Shown piece after piece: positions 44,578 through 53,849 of a DNA stretch of 64,000 bases. The position numbers were made by a program, and so were the translations under genes. The stretch spans positions 221,400 to 285,399 of the forward strand of contig JAJECI010000008.1 of NCBI GenBank assembly GCA_022822065.1. The letters run 5' to 3'. Below the pieces are notes generated by a model. It saw only the letters and a list, made by a program, of their open reading frames with translations, was not told the origin of the DNA and ran no database searches. Every line of letters begins with the position of its first letter. Within the stretch, counting starts at the first letter, position 1. The DNA comes from Candidatus Dadabacteria bacterium. Its GTDB lineage: Bacteria > Desulfobacterota_D > UBA1144 > Nemesobacterales > Nemesobacteraceae.

Positions 44578-47500
44578 TTAATAGTAGCTTTGCAGAGCCT
44601 TCACGTCGAGACCGCTTCTCACCATGGCCTCGATAGCACCGACTCCGGCCACCGCGCCGGCGAGAGTGGTGAAGTAAGGAACATTGTTTACAAGGGCTGT
44701 CCTCCGTATTGAATAAGACTGCGCGATCTCCTTTTTCCCGAAAGTGGTATTTATAACCAACTGCACCTCACCGTTTTTAAGATGATCGACTATGTGGGGG
44801 CGGCCCTGCTTAACCTTTTTCACCGTTTGGGAAAATATACCATTTTTATTGAGAAATTCAGATGTTCCCCCGGTAGCCATTATATCAAAACCGGTATCGC
44901 TCAGCCTTTGGGCTATATCGAGCATCTTGTCGGACTTGTCCTCGTCTTTTACGCTTATGAAAGCCATTCCGCCGGAAGGAAGACTGTTGCCGGCCGCGAT
45001 CTGGGATTTGGCAAACGCCTGGTCAAGGTCGGGAGCGATTCCCATGACCTCGCCGGTGGATTTCATTTCCGGGCCCAGAATCGTGTCAACTTCCGGAAAC
45101 TTGACGAAAGGAAAGACCGATTCCTTCACGCAGTAGTGCTCCGGAACGATTTCCTCCGTGTAGCCGAGTTCCTCAAGAGATTTTCCGGTCATCACCTTGG
45201 TGCCTATCTTGGCCAGCTGAACCCCTATGGCCTTGCTCACGAAAGGAACGGTGCGGCTCGCTCTCGGGTTTACCTCGATTATGTAAACCTGCCCGTCCTT
45301 TACGGCAAACTGGATGTTAACAAGTCCTCTTACATCCAGAGAAAGGGCGAGCTTTTTCGTCTGGGATTTTATTTCCTCGACAATTTCAGGGTCCATCGAA
45401 AACGGGGGCAGAATCGCCGCGCTGTCTCCGGAATGAACCCCGGCTTCCTCGATGTGCTCGAGCACCCCGCCCACAACAACGGTTTTCCCGTCGCAAACCG
45501 CGTCCACGTCGACCTCCTTCGCGTCCTTTAGGAACTTGTCTATCAGTATCGGGTGGTTGGGCGAAACGCTCGCGGCTTCCCTGATGTAGGTCCGAAGAGC
45601 CTCCTCGTCGTAAACCGTTTCCATGGCGCGACCGCCCAGAACGTAGGACGGGCGGACCATGACCGGATATCCTATTTCGCGGGCTATGCCGATGGCTTCC
45701 CCCTCGCTTCTCGCGGTATCGCTTTCGGGCTGGAGGAGCCCCAGATCCGAAACCAGTTTTCTGAACCTGTCTCTGTCCTCGGCAAGGTCTATGCTCTCGG
45801 GGGAAGTTCCTATTATCTTCACCCCCTCCTTCTCAAGCGCGAGGGCCAGGCGGAGTGGGGTCTGGCCTCCGAGGTGAACTATGACTCCCCATGGATCTTC
45901 CCTTCTTATAAGAGCCAGTGTGTCTTCAAGCGTAAGCGGTTCGAAATAAAGCCTGTCCGAGGTGTCGTAGTCCGTGCTCACGGTCTCGGGATTGCAGTTA
46001 ACCATAATGGCCTCGTATCCCTCTTCCCGAAGCGCAAAAGACGCGTGCACGCAGCAGTAGTCAAACTCTATGCCCTGGCCTATGCGGTTAGGTCCCCCGC
46101 CCAGTATCACGACTTTTTTCCTGTCAGTTGGAAGCGCTTCGCTTTCGCTCTCGAAAGTCGAGTAGAGATAGGGGGTGTAGGCCTCAAACTCGGCGGCACA
46201 GGTATCAACCATCTTAAAAGCAGGCTCAATTCCCTCGCGCAGGCGGAAATCTCTTATTTCCCCTTCCTCAGTGGAAAGAATCTTCGCGATCTCAATGTCG
46301 GAAAAACCGTGGCGCTTGGCCTGAAGTATGGTCTCTCGGTTAAGCCCGTCCTTCGCAATATCCGATTCGAAATCGACAATCTGCTTTATATTCTGAAGAA
46401 ACCACGGGTCCACGTGAGAGATTGAGTAAATTTCCTCCAAGTCCATGCCCAGACGAAACGCGTCAGCTATGTACCAGAGCCGTCGCGGGGAGGGAATCCT
46501 GAGTTTCTCCCTTACCTCTTCGTGGTCATCGGACACCTTCTCAAAACCGTAGGAATCTATCTCAAGAGATCTCATCGCCTTCTGCAGGGATTCCTTGAAA
46601 GTCCTTCCCATGGACATGGCTTCCCCCACGGACTTCATCTGCGTGGTGAGAGTCGGGCTCGTCTGGGGAAACTTCTCAAACGCGAACCTCGGTATTTTCA
46701 CCACAACGTAATCTATCGTCGGTTCAAAAGATGCGGGAGTGTACTTCGTTATATCGTTTGAGATCTCATCAAGCGAATAGCCGACCGCAAGCTTCGCGGC
46801 TATCTTGGCGATCGGAAACCCCGTGGCCTTCGAGGCAAGCGCGGAGCTTCGCGAAACCCTCGGGTTCATCTCTATTACCATCATCCGTCCGTCTTTGGGG
46901 TTAACGGCGAACTGGATGTTCGAGCCGCCGGTTTCAACGCCGATTTCCCTTATTATCGCTATGGACGCGTCGCGCATATGCTGATATTCCTTGTCGGTAA
47001 GGGTCTGCGCGGGAGCCACCGTTATGCTGTCTCCCGTGTGAACGCCCATGGCGTCGAAATTCTCTATGGAGCAGATTATGACGACGTTATCCATGTGGTC
47101 CCGCATTACCTCGTACTCAAATTCCTTCCACCCCACTATGGATTCCTCTATGAGTATCTCGCTTGCCGGAGAGCTCTCGATGCCCGCTTTGGCGAACTCC
47201 TGAAATTCCTCCCTGTTGTAGGCGACGCTTCCGCCGGTTCCGCCAAGGGTAAAGGAAGGTCGTATGATGACCGGGAACCCTATCTCGTCCACGACGTCCC
47301 AAGCCTCTTCCATGTTGTGCGCGATGCCGCTTTTCGGCACCTCAAGACCTATGTCGGCTATGGCTTTTTTGAAAAGATCCCTGTTCTCCGCCTTATTTAT
47401 GGCAGGGATTTTAGCGCCTATGAGTTCCACGCCGTGGCGCTTGAGCACGCCCGACTCGGCAAGCGAAACAGCAAGGTTAAGAGCAGTCTGCCCGCCTATC

Positions 47501-47766
47501 GTGGGCAGAAGGGCGTCGGGCTTTTCCTTCTCTATTATTTTTTCCAGTATTTCGGGAACGAGCGGTTCCACGTAAGTGCTGTCGGCAAAGTCGGGGTCGG
47601 TCATTATGGTAGCCGGGTTGCTGTTTACCAGAACTACCCTGTAACCTTCTTCCTTCAGCACCTTGCACGCCTGGGTGCCTGAATAGTCAAACTCGCAGGC
47701 CTGTCCTATGACTATCGGACCGGAGCCGATGACCATTATGGTTTTTATGTCAGTTCGCTTGGGCAT
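44578..47766 (-). CDS. carB: Carbamoyl-phosphate synthase large subunit
   Basis: CarB makes carbamoyl phosphate for pyrimidine and arginine synthesis. From ATG 47766 the protein is 1062 residues, starting [21 protein letters not shown]. The two synthetase halves carry the ATP-grasp segments ([19 protein letters not shown] in the first half and [19 protein letters not shown] in the second), and the C-terminal MGS-like allosteric domain includes TGGTSEFL. An upstream TTG extension of 37 residues was not used. No carA lies nearby, so the complex is encoded in two places. It has a candidate promoter and operator-like palindrome upstream. Confidence 0.96.
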   Translation of the reverse strand: MPKRTDIKTIMVIGSGPIVIGQACEFDYSGTQACKVLKEEGYRVVLVNSNPATIMTDPDFADSTYVEPLVPEILEKIIEKEKPDALLPTIGGQTALNLAVSLAESGVLKRHGVELIGAKIPAINKAENRDLFKKAIADIGLEVPKSGIAHNMEEAWDVVDEIGFPVIIRPSFTLGGTGGSVAYNREEFQEFAKAGIESSPASEILIEESIVGWKEFEYEVMRDHMDNVVIICSIENFDAMGVHTGDSITVAPAQTLTDKEYQHMRDASIAIIREIGVETGGSNIQFAVNPKDGRMMVIEMNPRVSRSSALASKATGFPIAKIAAKLAVGYSLDEISNDITKYTPASFEPTIDYVVVKIPRFAFEKFPQTSPTLTTQMKSVGEAMSMGRTFKESLQKAMRSLEIDSYGFEKVSDDHEEVREKLRIPSPRRLWYIADAFRLGMDLEEIYSISHVDPWFLQNIKQIVDFESDIAKDGLNRETILQAKRHGFSDIEIAKILSTEEGEIRDFRLREGIEPAFKMVDTCAAEFEAYTPYLYSTFESESEALPTDRKKVVILGGGPNRIGQGIEFDYCCVHASFALREEGYEAIMVNCNPETVSTDYDTSDRLYFEPLTLEDTLALIRREDPWGVIVHLGGQTPLRLALALEKEGVKIIGTSPESIDLAEDRDRFRKLVSDLGLLQPESDTARSEGEAIGIAREIGYPVMVRPSYVLGGRAMETVYDEEALRTYIREAASVSPNHPILIDKFLKDAKEVDVDAVCDGKTVVVGGVLEHIEEAGVHSGDSAAILPPFSMDPEIVEEIKSQTKKLALSLDVRGLVNIQFAVKDGQVYIIEVNPRASRTVPFVSKAIGVQLAKIGTKVMTGKSLEELGYTEEIVPEHYCVKESVFPFVKFPEVDTILGPEMKSTGEVMGIAPDLDQAFAKSQIAAGNSLPSGGMAFISVKDEDKSDKMLDIAQRLSDTGFDIMATGGTSEFLNKNGIFSQTVKKVKQGRPHIVDHLKNGEVQLVINTTFGKKEIAQSYSIRRTALVNNVPYFTTLAGAVAGVGAIEAMVRSGLDVKALQSYY

Positions 47767-47779
47767 GGAACGGAAAAGC

Positions 47780-47795
47780 TTGTAACAGGTTGCAA
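47780..47795. promoter_or_regulatory. Operator-like palindrome upstream of carB
   Basis: TTGTAACAGGTTGCAA is a near-perfect 7+2+7 inverted repeat (one mismatch). It overlaps the predicted transcription start and the end of the -10 region of carB, so it could bind a repressor. The regulator is not known. Confidence 0.4.
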
Positions 47796-47796
47796 A

Positions 47797-47825
47797 TATA
47801 TACTTAATAACACGCTGACAGGCAA
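47797..47825 (-). promoter_or_regulatory. Predicted promoter of carB
   Basis: On the minus strand, TTGCCT and TATATA are separated by 17 bases, placing the start near 47790 and a leader of ~24 bases before ATG 47766, which has no visible Shine-Dalgarno. Confidence 0.4.
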
Positions 47826-47883
47826 CAAGAGAAATGCCCACTTCCTGTGCAATAGCCTGCCCATCAGTGATACGCAATATATG

Positions 47884-47889
47884 TATAAT
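47884..47889 (+). promoter_or_regulatory. Consensus -10 box of the orphan nuclease gene
   Basis: TATAAT at 47884-47889 lies exactly 6 bases before ATG 47896, so the predicted start coincides with the ATG. No matching -35 was found at the usual distance. A leaderless transcript is suggested. Confidence 0.4.
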
Positions 47890-47895
47890 GTATTC

Positions 47896-48495
47896 ATGAG
47901 TGACAGCTTATCCCAACATGAAGTCGAACTACTGCACGGCAATGAAGAGTTTCGTGGCCCAGGAATCAGGAAACCGCTACAACTGGTTGACTATTGGCGA
48001 TGGTCCGGTTCCGTGCTTCTGGACAACACCTCCCGAGGGATTCTGGCGGAATTTCTAATTGCGACGGCACTAGGTCTTCACAAAAAACCAAGAAGAGAGT
48101 GGGATGAGTTTGACCTCCGCATGGCATCCGGCACCGCGATTGAAGTTAAAAGCTCCGCATATGTACAGTCGTGGAAACAATCCAAGCCTTCTGTTATCGA
48201 GTTTAGGATAGCTCCTCACAGGAGTTGGAACGCTGAAACCGGAGAGTATAGAGAAGGCATTAAGCGTTGGGCCGATATCTATGTATTCTGCATATTTAAG
48301 GGTAAGAAGCCTCTTCACCCTCTTAATACAAGCAAATGGGAGTTTTATGTTCTTCCGACGAAGACGCTTGACCAGAAATGTCCGGGTCAAAAAACCATTC
48401 GCTTGAGTTCTCTCGAAAAGCTCTCGCCACGTAAATGTAGCTATGCAGGCCTGAAGAAGACTATTTCGGATGTCGAAGGTGAGATTAAGCTATAA
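47896..48495 (+). CDS. Orphan PD-(D/E)xK nuclease-like protein
   Basis: 199 residues from ATG 47896 ([16 protein letters not shown]); another ATG at 47881 overlaps the -10 box. [12 protein letters not shown] gives a plausible motif-I Glu, and [20 protein letters not shown] gives the Asp...E-x-K core of a restriction-endonuclease-like fold. No methyltransferase, McrB/C or toxin partner is nearby, and the composition appears more AT-rich than the neighbours, which suits horizontal gain. It could be an orphan restriction enzyme or a repair nuclease. Confidence 0.6.
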   Translation: MSDSLSQHEVELLHGNEEFRGPGIRKPLQLVDYWRWSGSVLLDNTSRGILAEFLIATALGLHKKPRREWDEFDLRMASGTAIEVKSSAYVQSWKQSKPSVIEFRIAPHRSWNAETGEYREGIKRWADIYVFCIFKGKKPLHPLNTSKWEFYVLPTKTLDQKCPGQKTIRLSSLEKLSPRKCSYAGLKKTISDVEGEIKL

Positions 48496-48534
48496 TTGTG
48501 ACGATTTACCCAATCTCATAACTAAACAGCAAGT

Positions 48535-50454
<1,920 letters not shown>

Positions 50455-50466
50455 TTAGTTTAGGGG

Positions 50467-50472
50467 ATTATA
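50467..50472 (-). promoter_or_regulatory. Possible -10 box of thiC
   Basis: TATAAT on the minus strand, about 50 bases before ATG 50415. No convincing -35 is seen upstream. Weak. Confidence 0.3.
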
Positions 50473-50516
50473 GGTTCCTTTACAAATAATTTTGGATAAC
50501 AAAAAACGCCTCGGCA

Positions 50517-51734
50517 TCAGCGGGAAATCCTGTAAACGGCTCCCCTGAGGTCGTCGGATACGAGCAACGCTCCGTCGGGAGCGACGAGCACGTCAACCGG
50601 CCTTCCCCACGCAGTTCCGTCACTCTCAAGCCATCCCCGGGCGAACACATCGTATGAAGCCGCGTTGCCCGATTCGTCGAGGCGCACCGAGGTCACCCTG
50701 TAACCTATGGGCACGCTTCTGTTCCATGAACCGTGCTCCGCGATGAAAATCACGTTTTTCCAGGACGCGGGAAACATGGAACCCGTGTAGAACCGCATGC
50801 CAAGCGCCGCAACGTGCGCGGGAAGCTCCCACTGGGGAGGTGTAAATTCGTCGCAGCCGCGTTCCGAGCCGAACTGCGGGTCCCGGACATCCACCCCGTG
50901 GCAGTAAGGAAAACCGAAATGAAGTCCGGCTTCCCCGGCACGGTTAAGTTCGTCAGGAGGGCTGTTATCATTAATCCGCTGGTCCCTGCTGATGTTATCC
51001 CTCCCGTTATCCGTAAACCAGAGCACGCCAGATTCCGGATGCCAGTCAAAACCCACGGTGTTTCTCACTCCACGGGCGAAAACCTCAAGATTCGTTCCGT
51101 CGGGATTCAGCCTCAGGATCGCCGCGTAGCGCTCGTCGTTCCTCTTGCAGACGTTGCAGGGCGCTCCGACCGGAACATAGAGCTTATCGTCCGGTCCGAA
51201 CCGGATGAACTTCCACCCATGATGCGTATCTCTGGGAAGCGTATCAATTACAACTGCGGGGGCAGGAGGAGATGAGAGACGACTTTCGATTCCCCCATAG
51301 CGGAGAATCCGGCTTACTTCCGCGACATAAAGGTCCCCGTTCCGAAACGCGACGCCGTTTGGGGTATTAAGGTTATCCGCGATTATATTGACGGTCTCGG
51401 CGTAATTATCGCCGTCCGTATCGCTAAGGGCGTACACGGTCTTAGACCTGGTGCCGACAAACAATGTGCCATCGGTTCCAAGGGCAAGCGAACGCGCACC
51501 GGGCACTTCGTTTGAATAAAGGGAAATTGAAAATCCCTCGGGAAGGGATATCCCCGAGAGCATTGGGTCCACGGGAGTTTCAGCGGGCATCCGCTCCGCA
51601 GGAGTTTCCTCGGGCACCGATTCTGCCGGAACCTCGACACGCTCGTCCGGGGCAGTCCTTTCCCCGCAGCCGCAACCGAACGAGAGAAAAACGCAAAGAC
51701 ATGGAATCAGTACCTTGAAAATCCTTGGCATCAT
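50517..51734 (-). CDS. PQQ-dependent sugar/sorbosone dehydrogenase-like lipoprotein
   Basis: 405 residues. The signal is followed by Cys-rich LSFGCGCG with a likely lipid-modified Cys, then a Pro/Glu linker and a six-bladed propeller of the soluble glucose dehydrogenase/sorbosone dehydrogenase type (FRNGDLYVAEVSRILRY, HHGWKFIRFGPDDKLYVPVG, DWHPESGVLWFTDNGRD, DELNRAGEAGLHFGFPYCHG). It would oxidise sugars in the periplasm with PQQ as cofactor. The CNVCKRN segment and other Cys are noteworthy but not a known cytochrome motif. No PQQ synthesis gene is in the window. Confidence 0.75.
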   Translation of the reverse strand: MMPRIFKVLIPCLCVFLSFGCGCGERTAPDERVEVPAESVPEETPAERMPAETPVDPMLSGISLPEGFSISLYSNEVPGARSLALGTDGTLFVGTRSKTVYALSDTDGDNYAETVNIIADNLNTPNGVAFRNGDLYVAEVSRILRYGGIESRLSSPPAPAVVIDTLPRDTHHGWKFIRFGPDDKLYVPVGAPCNVCKRNDERYAAILRLNPDGTNLEVFARGVRNTVGFDWHPESGVLWFTDNGRDNISRDQRINDNSPPDELNRAGEAGLHFGFPYCHGVDVRDPQFGSERGCDEFTPPQWELPAHVAALGMRFYTGSMFPASWKNVIFIAEHGSWNRSVPIGYRVTSVRLDESGNAASYDVFARGWLESDGTAWGRPVDVLVAPDGALLVSDDLRGAVYRISR

Positions 51735-51888
51735 AACTTCTTCGGAATAAAAACACTCGCAAACCCGCCGAATGTCAACATGTTCACATGAAAACCGGGC
51801 AAAACCGGAAACCCTTCCCTAGCACACCGTTCACTAAATCGAGCGCTTGGGTAAAGTTATTACCCAGTTCATCAAAGAGGTTAGGTTT

Positions 51889-52908
51889 ATGTCTTCTCTC
51901 ATTTTGGGTATCGAGACATCGTGCGACGAGACTTCCGCGGCAGTGGTAAGAGGCGGAGAGCAGATGCTCTCAAACGTGGTTTCCTCGCAAATCGACGTTC
52001 ATAACGCCTTCGGCGGAGTCGTTCCGGAGATAGCGTCACGCATGCACACGGAAATAATCCTCCAGGTAATCAACCAAGCCCTCGAAACTGCCGAGACATC
52101 TGCGGGGGAAGTTGACGCCATAGCGGTAACCCAGGGACCCGGACTAATAGGCTCGCTAATGGTCGGAATTTCAACCGCGAAGGCGCTTGCGTTCTCCCAC
52201 GGAAAACCACTCGTGGGAGTAAACCATCTGGAATCCCACATAGCGGTGGCGCATCTTGAGAACGAAATCGATTTTCCGTTTGTCGCACTCATAGTTTCCG
52301 GAGGGCACACGAACCTTTACATGGTAAGGGGTTTTCTTGACTTCAAGCTGCTCGGAAGCACGAGAGACGACGCCGCGGGGGAGGCTTTTGACAAGGGAGC
52401 GAAGGCCCTCGGGCTCGGGTATCCCGGAGGAGTCGAAATAGACAGGCTTTCAAAAAACGGTGACCCCGACGCCATCAGTTTCCCAAGACCGTTTAACAAC
52501 GAATCCCCTGATTTCAGTTTCAGCGGGCTTAAAACCGCTCTTCTTAACCATATAAGGAAAAACCCGGTCGAGAGCGAAGAGAATCTCTTTGACGTATGCG
52601 CCGGGTATCAGGAAGCCATAGTGGAAACCCTTATTGACAAGACGCTTAACGCCGCGAGGAAAAACGGAGTGGGAAGCGTCGTTTTAGCAGGCGGGGTAGC
52701 CTGCAACTCAAGGCTAAGGCAGCTAAGCGAAGAGAGAATAAGAAGCGAAGGAATAAATGTTTTTATGCCCTCGCCCGCTCTTTGCACCGATAACGCGGCC
52801 ATGATAGCCACGCTCGGTTACCACATGTATTCAGATAACAGGGTGTCCGCGCTTGATATATCCCCTTATTCAACCGCTAGACGGAATCAAAAAAGTCACG
52901 TTTCGTAG
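51889..52908 (+). CDS. tsaD: tRNA N6-adenosine threonylcarbamoyltransferase TsaD
   Basis: 339 residues from ATG 51889 (MSSLILGIETSCDET). An upstream ATG at 51847 adds 14 unlikely residues. The metal-binding pair lies in NHLESHIAVAHLE and the kinase-like SGGHTNLY, GVACNSRL and ALCTDNAAMIA segments follow. It installs t6A on tRNAs reading ANN codons, together with TsaB/TsaE/TsaC encoded elsewhere. Its 3' end was duplicated (see 53334). Confidence 0.96.
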   Translation: MSSLILGIETSCDETSAAVVRGGEQMLSNVVSSQIDVHNAFGGVVPEIASRMHTEIILQVINQALETAETSAGEVDAIAVTQGPGLIGSLMVGISTAKALAFSHGKPLVGVNHLESHIAVAHLENEIDFPFVALIVSGGHTNLYMVRGFLDFKLLGSTRDDAAGEAFDKGAKALGLGYPGGVEIDRLSKNGDPDAISFPRPFNNESPDFSFSGLKTALLNHIRKNPVESEENLFDVCAGYQEAIVETLIDKTLNAARKNGVGSVVLAGGVACNSRLRQLSEERIRSEGINVFMPSPALCTDNAAMIATLGYHMYSDNRVSALDISPYSTARRNQKSHVS

Positions 52909-53198
52909 TCGACAACAACCGCATCTGCCGTTACCCGCCGGATAAACTGCGCGACCTTCTCGTGCTCGGGGTGCTCCTTGTAGGTATCAAGATCTTCCTG
53001 TGATTCGAACTCGGAATAAAGAGCGATATCAAACGATGTGGGGAGTTCGTTAGAATTCCTGCCGATCTCCATGGTCTTTATCTCAGGAATGACATTTTTG
53101 AGCCCCTCAAGGTCCTCCTTGATTCTGTTCATGAGCTCATCCTTGTTCCCCTCTTCATGCGACTCCTCGATCTTCCACATCACTATATGCTTTATCAC
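52896..53198 (-). CDS. Dabb-family (stress-responsive alpha/beta barrel) protein, copy A
   Basis: 100 residues from GTG 53198 with AAGGAG 6 bases upstream. The opening IKHIVMWK and the LYSEFESQEDLDTYKEHPEH segment with the following V..F(I/L) are the Dabb dimeric ferredoxin-like fold marks. The stop overlaps the tsaD stop region on the opposite strand by 13 bases. About half the residues are identical to copy B. Function unknown; such proteins are often stress-linked or polyketide/catabolic cyclase-like. Confidence 0.85.
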   Translation of the reverse strand: MIKHIVMWKIEESHEEGNKDELMNRIKEDLEGLKNVIPEIKTMEIGRNSNELPTSFDIALYSEFESQEDLDTYKEHPEHEKVAQFIRRVTADAVVVDYET

Positions 53199-53333
53199 TT
53201 GGATCTCCTTGGAAAAAGTATATGTGCCGAATAGTATAAATTATTTTTCATGGAATTGCGAAAAATCCTCCATCCTATCCAAGCAGCTATCCGGCTTTTG
53301 ACGACAGAATATGTATTATGCCGATAAAAACGA

Positions 53334-53400
53334 ATAACAGGGTGTGTGCTTGACATATCCCCTTATTCAACCGCCAGGCGGAACCAGGAAAATCAGGTTT
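53334..53400 (+). pseudogene. Relic of the tsaD 3' end
   Basis: The sequence from AACAGGGTG resembles tsaD's last ~22 codons (PYSTARRNQ...VS still readable in a shifted frame), but a 2-base loss near the start shifts the frame, and no upstream coding part exists. It was copied together with the Dabb gene. Confidence 0.8.
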
Positions 53401-53695
53401 CGTATTCGACAAGAGCCGTGTCCGTTCTTATCTGCCGGATGAACTTCCCGACCTCTACGTGCTCGGGATGCTTCAGGAAAACTTCGTAATTTTCCTCCGA
53501 GTCGAACTCAGAATAGAGGGATATATCGTACGCGACGGGAAGCTCGCTAAAACTCTTGCCGAGCTCCATAGTCTTTATCTCCGGAACGGCGCTTTTCAGT
53601 GTCTCTACTTTCTGTTCGAACTTGGCAATAAGCTCATCCTTGCCCATTCCTTCGTGCGAATCCTTCAGTTTCCACATCACCATACGTTTTATCAC
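53393..53695 (-). CDS. Dabb-family protein, copy B
   Basis: 100 residues from GTG 53695 with GGAGG 5 bases upstream. Shares VMWK, PEIKTME, LYSEF, HPEH and YET with copy A, ~50% identity. Its promoter would lie in 53696-53849, back to back with the large fusion gene. Probably the diverged product of the tandem duplication. Confidence 0.82.
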   Translation of the reverse strand: MIKRMVMWKLKDSHEGMGKDELIAKFEQKVETLKSAVPEIKTMELGKSFSELPVAYDISLYSEFDSEENYEVFLKHPEHVEVGKFIRQIRTDTALVEYET

Positions 53696-53849
53696 CTGAG
53701 CCTCCTTGGAAAAAATTTCTGTAATTTTTTCAAACAGCGTAAATTATTTTTAACAAAATTGCGAAAAAGCCCTTGGCCTTATCCGGGCAGTGAGCCGACT
53801 TCCGGCGATAAAGTATATTACGCTAACAAAAAAGGTATGATTTATTTTT

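Larger units (their letters stand above)
52835..53845. repeat. Tandem duplication of ~497-499 bases (Dabb gene plus tsaD 3' end)
   Basis: Unit A (52835-53333) and unit B (53334 to ~53845) line up with a ~498-base offset. Matching landmarks are the tsaD tail (ATAACAGGGTG at 52835 and 53334), the Dabb stop and start codons (497-base offset) and the leader (CTCCTTGGAAAAA, AATTGCGAAAAA). Divergence of the Dabb copies to about 50% protein identity shows it is old. Confidence 0.8.

Noticed and set aside
47767..47910. In-frame upstream extension of carB that reads like a helix-turn-helix ([11 protein letters not shown]...RVIKY)
   Set aside because: It has no start except TTG, runs into the opposite gene's promoter and is absent from CarB proteins; could be chance or a relic, too weak to list.
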